DNA of 64,000 nt from positions 1-64,000 of the forward strand of contig NZ_JABFTT010000004.1 in the NCBI RefSeq assembly GCF_021404465.1. The letters are read 5' to 3'. The DNA comes from Billgrantia zhangzhouensis (lineage in GTDB: Bacteria > Pseudomonadota > Gammaproteobacteria > Pseudomonadales > Halomonadaceae). The position numbers were made by a program, and so were the translations under genes. Below the pieces are notes generated by a model. The model had not been told where the DNA came from, made no database searches, and was given only the letters and a program-made list of their open reading frames with translations. This document shows positions 55,092 to 64,000 of this stretch, piece after piece (position 1 is the first letter of the stretch; each line of letters opens with the position of its first letter).

Positions 55092-56188
55092 TGGCCCAGA
55101 TTACTCTCAAGTCGCTGGCGCACAGCTACGCGCCGAACCCTTCGGGCCCCGAAGACTATGCCATTCGCGAGATGGAGCACGTGTGGCACCAGGGCGGGGC
55201 CTATGCCCTGCTAGGGCCTTCCGGATGTGGCAAGTCGACCTTGCTCAATATCATTTCCGGCCTGCTGACACCCTCGAATGGGCAGGTGTTGTTCGACGAC
55301 CAGGTCATGAACGAGTTGCCGCCCGAGGAGCGCAACATTGCCCAGGTGTTCCAGTTCCCGGTGGTCTACGACACCATGACGGTGTACGACAACCTGGCCT
55401 TTCCGCTGCGTAACGTGGGGACTCCCGAAGCCAAGGTGCGCGAGCGCGTCGCCGAGGTGGCCGATATTCTCGATCTCACCTCGCTGCTCAGGCGCCGGGC
55501 GCGCAACCTCACCGCCGACGAGAAGCAGAAGGTCTCCATGGGGCGCGGTCTGGTGCGCGACGATGTCTCGGCGATCCTCTTCGACGAGCCGCTCACGGTG
55601 ATCGATCCCCAGCTCAAGTGGAAGCTCCGGCGCAAGCTCAAGGAGATCCACGAGCGCTTCAACATCACCATGATCTACGTGACCCACGACCAGCTCGAGG
55701 CTTCGACCTTCGCCGACAAGATCGCGGTGATGTACGAGGGCCAGGTGGTGCAGTTCGGCACCCCGCGTGAGCTGTTCGAGACGCCCGCGCACACCTTCGT
55801 CGGCTACTTCATCGGCAGCCCCGGCATGAACCTCATGGAAGTGGCGCGCACTGACAGCGGGGCGCGGGCCGGTACCGTCGACCTGGCGCTTTCCCTGGTG
55901 CTTCAGGGCGCCATCCAGCAGGCCCGTTCACGCAACATCAAGCTCGGGATTCGCCCCGAGTTCGTCGAGGTGCGGGAAACCCCGGCCACGGATGCCTACC
56001 CGATCGAGATCGACAGCGTTCAGGACCTCGGCACCTACCGCATCGTGTCGTTCGCATTCGCCGGCAAGACGTTCCGTGCGCGCCTGGGTGAAGACCAGCC
56101 GCTACCGCCGCGGCAGGCGTTCGTCCGCTTTCCCGAAGAATGGCTGCACCTTTATATCGACGAGTTCTGCGTGGAGGTGGGGCAATGA
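55091..56188 (+). CDS. glpT: Glycerol ABC transporter ATP-binding protein 2 (GlpT)
   Basis: 365-residue MalK-type ATPase. Walker A GPSGCGKST, Q-loop VFQFPVVYDTMTVYDNL, Walker B AILFDEPLTVIDPQL, H-loop YVTHDQLEASTFADK are intact, but the ABC signature is NLTADEKQKVSMGRGLV instead of LSGGQ. The defect is complementary to that of GlpS. The name follows the glycerol ABC gene set glpSTPQUV of Rhizobium; it is not the G3P permease GlpT of E. coli. It overlaps glpP by 4 bases. Confidence 0.88.
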   Translation: MAQITLKSLAHSYAPNPSGPEDYAIREMEHVWHQGGAYALLGPSGCGKSTLLNIISGLLTPSNGQVLFDDQVMNELPPEERNIAQVFQFPVVYDTMTVYDNLAFPLRNVGTPEAKVRERVAEVADILDLTSLLRRRARNLTADEKQKVSMGRGLVRDDVSAILFDEPLTVIDPQLKWKLRRKLKEIHERFNITMIYVTHDQLEASTFADKIAVMYEGQVVQFGTPRELFETPAHTFVGYFIGSPGMNLMEVARTDSGARAGTVDLALSLVLQGAIQQARSRNIKLGIRPEFVEVRETPATDAYPIEIDSVQDLGTYRIVSFAFAGKTFRARLGEDQPLPPRQAFVRFPEEWLHLYIDEFCVEVGQ

Positions 56189-57069
56189 ACAAGGTCTACA
56201 ACAACCGGGCATGGTTCCTGATCCTGCCCATGCTGCTGCTGGTGGCATTCTCGGCCATCATTCCGCTGATGACGGTGGTCAACTATTCGGTGCAGGACGT
56301 GTTCGATGCCAACACGCGCTTCTTCACCGGCACCGAGTGGTTCGAGGTGATGCTGAACGACTCGGCGCTGCAGGCGGCATTGCTGCGCCAGTTCGCCTTT
56401 TCCTTCACCATCCTGGCGATCGAGGTGCCGCTGGGGATCGGTATTGCCCTGCTGATGCCCAAGCGCGGCTGGCAGGCTTCCGCCGTGCTGATCTTGATCA
56501 CGCTGCCGCTGCTTATCCCATGGAACGTGGTGGGCAGCATCTGGCAGCTCTTCACCCGTGGGGACATCGGGCTGATGGGCGTCGGCATTCGCGAGCTGGG
56601 CTACCCCTACAATATCACCCGCAATGCGTCCGATGCCTGGGCCACCATCATCCTGATGGACGTGTGGCACTGGACCCCGCTGATCGCCCTGCTGTGCTAC
56701 AGCGGACTGCGCTCGATTCCCGATGCCTATTATCAGGCGGCACGCATCGACCGGGCTTCGAAGTGGGCGGTGTTCCGCTATATCCAACTGCCCAAGCTCA
56801 CCAACGTGCTGGTGATCGGCGTACTGTTGCGCTTCATGCACTCGTTCATGATCTATGCGGAACCGTTCGTGCTCACCGGCGGCGGGCCGGGCAGCTCCAC
56901 CACTTTTCTCAGCCAGTCGCTGACCACCATGGCCATCGGGCAGCAGGACCTGGGCCCCTCGGCGGCGTTTTCGCTGATCTATTTCCTCATCATTCTGCTG
57001 GTTTGCTGGGTCTTCTACACCGCGATCATGAACAGCCAGAAAGACGACACCTCACAGGGAGGCGCCTGA
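56185..57069 (+). CDS. glpP: Glycerol ABC transporter permease 1 (GlpP)
   Basis: 294-residue MalF-like inner-membrane permease with six predicted helices. N-terminus FLILPMLLLVAFSAIIPLMT, then ETNARFFTG-like loop, and the EAA segment DAYYQAARIDRASKWAVFRYIQLPKL for the ATPase contact. The ATG overlaps the glpT stop (ATGA). Together with GlpQ it forms the translocation pore. Confidence 0.9.
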   Translation: MNKVYNNRAWFLILPMLLLVAFSAIIPLMTVVNYSVQDVFDANTRFFTGTEWFEVMLNDSALQAALLRQFAFSFTILAIEVPLGIGIALLMPKRGWQASAVLILITLPLLIPWNVVGSIWQLFTRGDIGLMGVGIRELGYPYNITRNASDAWATIILMDVWHWTPLIALLCYSGLRSIPDAYYQAARIDRASKWAVFRYIQLPKLTNVLVIGVLLRFMHSFMIYAEPFVLTGGGPGSSTTFLSQSLTTMAIGQQDLGPSAAFSLIYFLIILLVCWVFYTAIMNSQKDDTSQGGA

Positions 57070-57070
57070 C

Positions 57071-57964
<894 letters not shown>

Positions 57965-57979
57965 GGGGAGGAAACCACG

Positions 57980-58252
57980 ATGGATTGGATGGTCTGGACG
58001 CTGCCCACGGCGGTTTTCTTCGCCGTCATCGCCGCGATACTGCTTGGCATGACGGCCTGGGAGCTGGTTTCGCCCACGGTGGAACGGCGCGGTTTCCTGC
58101 CGATCGCCACTACTCGCGGCGACCGGCTTTTCATCGGGCTGCTTTCCGCTGCCTATCTCCACCTGGTGGTGGTCGGTTTCACCGAACTCTCGATTTGGTT
58201 TGCCCTAGGGGCTTCCATTCTCTGGTTGCTGGTGCTGATGCGCTGGGGCTGA
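57980..58252 (+). CDS. Small membrane protein DUF2160 of the glycerol operon
   Basis: 90-residue protein with two or three helices (WTLPTAVFFAVIAAILLGMT; LIGLLSAAYLHLVVVGFT-like; WLLVLMRWG). It matches the DUF2160 family, always found in glycerol ABC operons between the second permease and the binding protein. Its function is unknown; an accessory transporter subunit is a fair inference. GAGGGGAGG precedes the ATG. Confidence 0.85.
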   Translation: MDWMVWTLPTAVFFAVIAAILLGMTAWELVSPTVERRGFLPIATTRGDRLFIGLLSAAYLHLVVVGFTELSIWFALGASILWLLVLMRWG

Positions 58253-58314
58253 ACCAAGGCCGTACGGACGATAACCGTGTCATGGACGACATCCACACGC
58301 AGAACGAGGTCAAC

Positions 58315-60054
<1,740 letters not shown>

Positions 60055-60153
60055 GGCAAGCGTCGGGCCGCACCCGGCGAGCCAAGTTGCCCGGCGCGTT
60101 GCTCCGGGCCCAGAACCACCACCGTGTTCCGGTAGCCCGTCCGGGTCACCCTT

Positions 60154-60185
60154 GCCCCGCTCGGCGCTCGCCGAACGGGGCTTTT
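60154..60185 (+). terminator. Terminator between glpV and glpD
   Basis: GCCCCG 60154-60159 and CGGGGC 60176-60181 with an inner CGGCG/CGCCG stem, then TTTT. It ends the transport transcript 100 bases after glpV and only 6 bases before the glpD Shine-Dalgarno. Either it is partial, or glpD has its own promoter in 60055-60150, where I see no good one. Confidence 0.75.
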
Positions 60186-60203
60186 GCTTCAAAAGGTCCG
60201 CAC

Positions 60204-61886
60204 ATGGAACTGCGTAGCAGTAATATCAAGAAGTTGGACAGCGGAGACTTTGACGTACTGATCGTGGGGGGCGGCATCAATGGCGCTTCCGCGGCGGCGG
60301 CACTGGCCGGCAAGGGGGTACGGGTCGCACTGATCGAGCGTGGCGACTTCGCCGGCAGCACCAGTATGCACTCGTCCAACCTGGTGTGGGGTGGCATCAA
60401 GTACATGGAGAGCCGCGACTTCGCTCTGGTGCGCAAGCTCTGCAGGAGCCGCAACCACCTGATCAAGAACTATCCCGCCACGGTGCAGGAAATCCGCTTT
60501 CTCACTACCATCACACAAGGCTTTCGCTATCACCCGCGCTATCTGTGGGCCGGCGCCTGGCTCTACTGGCTGATCGGCAATGGCTTTACGCAGATTCCGC
60601 GATTTCTCTCGCCCAGCGCGATTCGTCACAGCGAAGCGATCATCGACACGCGCGATGCCATTGGTGGTTTCGAGTACTCCGATGCCTACCTGCACGACAA
60701 CGACGCCCGCTTCGTCTTCAATTTCGTGCGTGGGGCGCTCAACTATGGTGCGGTGGCGGCGAACTATGTGGAGTCGCTGGGCGCACGACGCGAGAACGGC
60801 GGCTGGGTGACGCAGGCGCGCGATGTCGTCACCGGGCGACAATTCGTCGTACGCTCCAGGGTCCTGATCAATGCCGCTGGCCCCTGGGTCGACGAGCATA
60901 ACAGCCTCACCGGGCAAGCTACGGACCATCGCCACGTATACTCCAAGGGCATCCACCTGATCGTGCCGCGTCTGACCGACAACCGACGCGTGCTGGCGTT
61001 CTTCGCCGACGATGGTCGACTCTTCTTCGTCATTCCGATGGGGCCGCGAACCTGTATCGGAACCACCGACACCCGCGTCGAGAGACCCGAGGTGACGGCC
61101 ACGGAAGACGATATTCGCTTCGTGCTGGACAACATCAACAAGCGTCTCGAACTCGACAGGCCGCTGGACAAGCAGGACATCATTTCCATCCGCTGTGGCG
61201 TGCGGCCCCTGGCGGTCAAGGCCGATGGCGGCAGTGGGCGCGACTTCCTGCAGCTCTCGCGCAAGCATGCCATCGACATCAACCAGGCCGACTCGCACCT
61301 GAGCATCTTCGGTGGCAAGCTGACCGACTGCCTCAACGTGGGCGAGGAGATCGTTGCCGCGATCGGCCGGATGGGCGTCGAGGTGCCGTACCCGAAATAT
61401 CGCTGGTACGGCGAACCGCCCGACCAGGTGCGCCATGAGTTTCTCCACCAGGCGAAACTCATGGAGCTCGACGATTTCACCGCGAGCGACGCCTCCGAGC
61501 CGCTGTCGACCCGACTGTGGCGACGCTATGGCACCCATGCGCTGGAGATGCTCGAGGAGATCCGCGAGGATCCGCGCCAGGCCGAGGTGCTGATCGAAGG
61601 GACGGAATACCTGCGCTGCGAGCTGCACTACGCCAAGCGGCGCGAGATGATCACTCGCCTGGAGGATTTCCTGCGGCGGCGCTCCAAGGTCGCCCTGGTG
61701 GTGCATGAGGAGGCGATGCGCCAGTCGCCCGGCTTGCGTGAGGCGTGTGCGATCCTGTTCGGCGGCGAGGCCGATGCGCGCCTGGAGGAGTATTTCGCCA
61801 CCACGCGTCGCGAGCGTGGCGAGATGTCGCCCGGGGAGCCGGTCATGTCGAGCGAGTCGGCCCGCTCGCCGACATCCGGTGCGTGA
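60204..61886 (+). CDS. glpD: Aerobic glycerol-3-phosphate dehydrogenase
   Basis: 560-residue FAD-dependent, membrane-peripheral enzyme that oxidises glycerol 3-phosphate to dihydroxyacetone phosphate and reduces quinone. DVLIVGGGINGASAAAALAG is the FAD dinucleotide motif, GDFAGSTSMHSSNLVWGGIKY a GlpD signature, VINAAGPWVDEHNS-like and GTTDTRVERPEVTATEDDI the substrate region, and SIFGGKLTDCLNVGEEIV the family end block. AAAAGG lies 7 bases before the ATG at 60204. It completes the glycerol route whose kinase gene is broken here. Confidence 0.93.
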   Translation: MELRSSNIKKLDSGDFDVLIVGGGINGASAAAALAGKGVRVALIERGDFAGSTSMHSSNLVWGGIKYMESRDFALVRKLCRSRNHLIKNYPATVQEIRFLTTITQGFRYHPRYLWAGAWLYWLIGNGFTQIPRFLSPSAIRHSEAIIDTRDAIGGFEYSDAYLHDNDARFVFNFVRGALNYGAVAANYVESLGARRENGGWVTQARDVVTGRQFVVRSRVLINAAGPWVDEHNSLTGQATDHRHVYSKGIHLIVPRLTDNRRVLAFFADDGRLFFVIPMGPRTCIGTTDTRVERPEVTATEDDIRFVLDNINKRLELDRPLDKQDIISIRCGVRPLAVKADGGSGRDFLQLSRKHAIDINQADSHLSIFGGKLTDCLNVGEEIVAAIGRMGVEVPYPKYRWYGEPPDQVRHEFLHQAKLMELDDFTASDASEPLSTRLWRRYGTHALEMLEEIREDPRQAEVLIEGTEYLRCELHYAKRREMITRLEDFLRRRSKVALVVHEEAMRQSPGLREACAILFGGEADARLEEYFATTRRERGEMSPGEPVMSSESARSPTSGA

Positions 61887-61906
61887 AGCGCCTTGGCGTC
61901 AGTGCA

Positions 61907-61934
61907 TTGAAGGGCGGCGAAATGCCCGTATAAT
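61907..61934 (+). promoter_or_regulatory. Sigma-70-like promoter of the EamA gene
   Basis: TTGAAG (61907-61912), a 16-base spacer and a consensus TATAAT (61929-61934), followed 36 bases later by the GTG start of the EamA permease gene. Confidence 0.7.
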
Positions 61935-61969
61935 CTCCAGTCAACTTAAACTATTCCAAGAGGTTAACC

Positions 61970-62839
61970 GTGGGTTATCTCGTCGGCGTCACCGTGCTCT
62001 GGGCCTTCTCGTTCTCACTGATCGGCGTCTACCTGGCCGGACAGGTGGACAGCTACTTCGCGGTGCTGATGCGTGTCGGCCTGGCGGCCCTGGTGTTCTT
62101 GCCGTTTTTGCGGCCGCGGCTACTGGTGGGGCGCCAGCGTCTGGCGCTGATGGGGCTGGGGGCCGTACAGCTCGGTGTGATGTACATCTTCTTCTACCAG
62201 TCCTTCCTGCTGCTGTCGGTGCCGGAAGTCCTGCTCTTCACCATTTTCACACCCTTCTACGTGACGCTGCTCGACGATGCCTTGTTCGGCCGCTTCACGC
62301 CATTCTATCTGCTCACTGCTGCCCTGGCAGTGGTAGGAGCGGCGGTGATCCGCTACGACGGCATCGACAGCGGTTTCTGGCTCGGCTTCCTGGTGGTACA
62401 GGGGGCCAACTTCTGCTTCGCCCTGGGCCAGGTGGGTTACCGTCGTTTCTCCGTGACGCTGCCCGCCGAATTGCCGCGCCACAGCGTCTTTGCCTGGTTC
62501 TATCTCGGTGCGCTGGCCGTGGCGCTGCCGGCCTTCGCGCTGCTGGGCAATACCGCGGCGTTGCCCTCCACGACGGTGCATTGGGGCGTGCTCGCCTGGC
62601 TGGGCCTGGTGGCCTCGGGCCTTGGTTACTTCTTCTGGAATCTGGGGGCCACACGGGTGGATGCCGGAGCGCTGGCGATCATGAACAACGCCCTGATTCC
62701 CGCCGGCCTCGTGGTCAACCTGGTGATCTGGAACCGTGATGCCGACCTGGTGCGGCTGGGGCTGGGGGGAGCGATCATCGTGGGCTCGCTGGTGCTCAAC
62801 GAATGGTGGCTGCGCCGTCAAGCGGTCGCCGCCGTCTAA
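61970..62839 (+). CDS. EamA/DMT family permease
   Basis: 289-residue protein with ten predicted helices in two EamA repeats (first near GVTVLWAFSFSLIGVYLAGQ and VGLAALVFLPFLRP; second near FWLGFLVVQGANFCFALGQVGY and LAWLGLVASGLGYFFWNLGA). Such drug/metabolite transporters export amino acids or other metabolites; the C-terminal KNALIPAGL-like IMNNALIPAGLVVNLVIW resembles YddG/YbfH-type or CarR-type members. The substrate is unknown. GTG start with AGAGG six bases upstream. Confidence 0.87.
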   Translation: MGYLVGVTVLWAFSFSLIGVYLAGQVDSYFAVLMRVGLAALVFLPFLRPRLLVGRQRLALMGLGAVQLGVMYIFFYQSFLLLSVPEVLLFTIFTPFYVTLLDDALFGRFTPFYLLTAALAVVGAAVIRYDGIDSGFWLGFLVVQGANFCFALGQVGYRRFSVTLPAELPRHSVFAWFYLGALAVALPAFALLGNTAALPSTTVHWGVLAWLGLVASGLGYFFWNLGATRVDAGALAIMNNALIPAGLVVNLVIWNRDADLVRLGLGGAIIVGSLVLNEWWLRRQAVAAV

Positions 62840-62903
62840 GGCGTGTTTGCCCGCCCTGGGCCCAGCCCTCATAATGAGCGGCCACGATCCGAGAGGCCAG
62901 GGC

Positions 62904-63797
62904 ATGCAAAAAGAGCACGACGGATTCAAGAACATAGGTCTCATCGGCCGCCTCGGTAGCACCAAGGTGGTCGAGACCCTCAAGCGCCTGATGCGCTTTC
63001 TCGACGAACGCGGCCTCCACGTGATCGTCGAGGACCGCACCGCTACCGTGCTGCTCGACCATGGCCACCCCGAAGCCAGCCGGCGCACTCTCGGTGAGCT
63101 GTGCGATCTCGTCATCGTGGTGGGGGGCGACGGCAGCCTGCTCGGCGCCGCCCGTACGCTGTGCCATAGCGGCACCCTGGTGCTGGGCGTCAATCGAGGA
63201 CGCCTGGGCTTTCTCACCGATATCTCCCCCGATGAGCTGGAGGAGCGGGTTGGCCAGGTGCTGGACGGCCAGTACGAAGTCGAGGAGCGCTTTTTGCTCG
63301 ATGCCGAGCTGTATCGTGACGGCACCCTGGTCGGCAACGGAGATGCCCTCAACGAGGTCGTGCTGCACCCCGGCAAGGCGGTACGTATGATCGAGTTCGA
63401 ATTGTTCATCGACAAGCAGTTCGTCTGCAGCCAGCGTAGCGACGGACTGATCATGGCCACACCCACCGGCTCCACCGCCTATGCGCTGTCGGGTGGTGGT
63501 TCGATCATGCACCCCAAGCTGGATGTGATCGAACTGGTGCCGATGTTTCCGCATACCCTGTCCAGCCGGCCCATCGTGATCGACGCCGCCAGCGAGATCC
63601 ATGTGCACATTGGCGAGACCAATCAGACCTATCCTCATATCAGCTGCGACGGTCAGACCCGTGTCGTGGCCAAGCCGGACGATGTACTGGTAGTGAAGCG
63701 CAAACCCCAGAGGGTGCAGCTCGTGCACCCGCTCGGTCATAACTTCTACGAGGTCCTGCGCAGCAAGCTGGGCTGGAGCAACCGGCTGGGAGATTGA
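62904..63797 (+). CDS. nadK: NAD kinase
   Basis: 297-residue NAD kinase, which phosphorylates NAD to [24 protein letters not shown] at the start; [15 protein letters not shown] contains the GGDG catalytic motif (about residue 75); [11 protein letters not shown] is the second, and [19 protein letters not shown] the conserved NAD-binding block. E. coli NadK has 292 residues. AGAGG lies 8 bases before the ATG at 62904. Confidence 0.96.
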   Translation: MQKEHDGFKNIGLIGRLGSTKVVETLKRLMRFLDERGLHVIVEDRTATVLLDHGHPEASRRTLGELCDLVIVVGGDGSLLGAARTLCHSGTLVLGVNRGRLGFLTDISPDELEERVGQVLDGQYEVEERFLLDAELYRDGTLVGNGDALNEVVLHPGKAVRMIEFELFIDKQFVCSQRSDGLIMATPTGSTAYALSGGGSIMHPKLDVIELVPMFPHTLSSRPIVIDAASEIHVHIGETNQTYPHISCDGQTRVVAKPDDVLVVKRKPQRVQLVHPLGHNFYEVLRSKLGWSNRLGD

Positions 63798-63798
63798 G

Positions 63799-64000
63799 GT
63801 GAGGCAGGCGGCGATAGAAGGTTACGATCTGATCGGCGACGTGCACGGCTGTGGTGCCACCCTGGCGGCCCTGCTCGAGAAGCTCGGCTACCACCAGCGC
63901 GGTGGCGTCTACCGCCATCCGCGGCGCAAGGCGATCTTTCTCGGCGACCTGATCGATCGCGGTCCACGGATTCGCCTGGCCGTCACCATCGTTCGACGCA
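63799..64000 (+). CDS. Metallophosphoesterase (PrpE/ApaH-like), partial
   Basis: The window ends inside this gene. From the GTG at 63799 (AGATTGAG upstream, GAGG 1-2 bases before, so the start is not secure) it reads [20 protein letters not shown] and then [21 protein letters not shown] and GDxxDRG are the first two metallophosphoesterase motifs with dinuclear metal ligands. The distance and the [11 protein letters not shown] stretch suggest a bis(5'-nucleosyl)-tetraphosphatase or Ser/Thr phosphatase-like member. It starts 1 base after the nadK stop. Confidence 0.85.
   Translation, partial: MRQAAIEGYDLIGDVHGCGATLAALLEKLGYHQRGGVYRHPRRKAIFLGDLIDRGPRIRLAVTIVRR

Overview
The window comes from a GC-rich gammaproteobacterium that is most likely a halophilic member of the Halomonadaceae (Halomonas-like). 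The grounds are ectoine hydroxylase (EctD), a proline catabolism module, a SUF-only style Fe-S operon, SlyA, EpmC, RimK and TusA orthologues of gammaproteobacterial type, and the strong GC bias at third codon positions. I see no insertion sequence, prophage, integrase or CRISPR array. The region is mostly core chromosome with a few accessory islets.

Layout. 0-0.4 kb: the 3' end of a 23S rRNA gene, a 5S rRNA gene and the rrn terminator. 0.4-0.8 kb: a guanidine-II riboswitch controlling an SMR guanidinium exporter. 0.9-8.4 kb: gdhA, rlmM, an ABM-fold protein, tusA, a MATE pump, epmC and a LysR regulator. 8.4-11.8 kb: a fused E1 alpha/beta 2-oxoacid dehydrogenase followed by a FabD-like acyltransferase, an unusual pair with no E2, E3 or ACP beside it. 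11.8-22.6 kb: a degenerate exonuclease-fold protein, tatD, uup, a universal stress protein, slyA, fadBA, and small proteins. 22.7-30.3 kb: ectD, a methyltransferase, a ketopantoate-reductase-like gene, a lipoprotein, a yeast-type cytosine deaminase, a Pho-box-controlled Na/Pi transporter with PhoU, and an Lrp regulator. 30.3-36.7 kb: an EAL-domain remnant and the SUF operon (Rrf2 regulator, sufB, sufC, sufD, sufS, sufT). 36.8-45.5 kb: sanA-like gene, rimK with rimB, a DUF3549-like gene, a polar amino acid/cystine ABC transporter, yqcC, and two ompW paralogues. 45.5-51.3 kb: putP, putA and an AraC regulator (proline use). 51.3-53.4 kb: tRNA-Gly(CCC), a 28-bp tandem duplication, an orphan terminator that may end a small RNA, a CBS protein and a Pmp3-tailed membrane protein. 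53.4-61.9 kb: GlpR-type operators, a glycerol kinase remnant, a glycerol ABC transporter operon and glpD. 61.9-64 kb: an EamA permease, nadK and the start of a metallophosphoesterase.

How the genes work together. Several units are adapted to osmotic stress and compatible solutes: EctD makes 5-hydroxyectoine, PutP/PutA take up and burn proline, and the glycerol ABC system plus GlpD feed glycerol 3-phosphate into central metabolism, although the local kinase gene is destroyed. FadBA supply beta-oxidation, and NptA/PhoU respond to phosphate. SUF appears to be a complete scaffold/desulfurase set without a local SufE/SufU or SufA.

Most interesting items: the E1/acyltransferase pair in which the acyltransferase lacks the malonyl-binding Arg; the two glycerol ABC ATPases whose defects (missing H-loop His in one, degenerate signature in the other) fall in the same composite ATP site; the orphan terminator near 52.1 kb; and the riboswitch sitting only about 36 bases behind the rrn terminator. 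Everything here was read by eye; no alignment or folding program was run.
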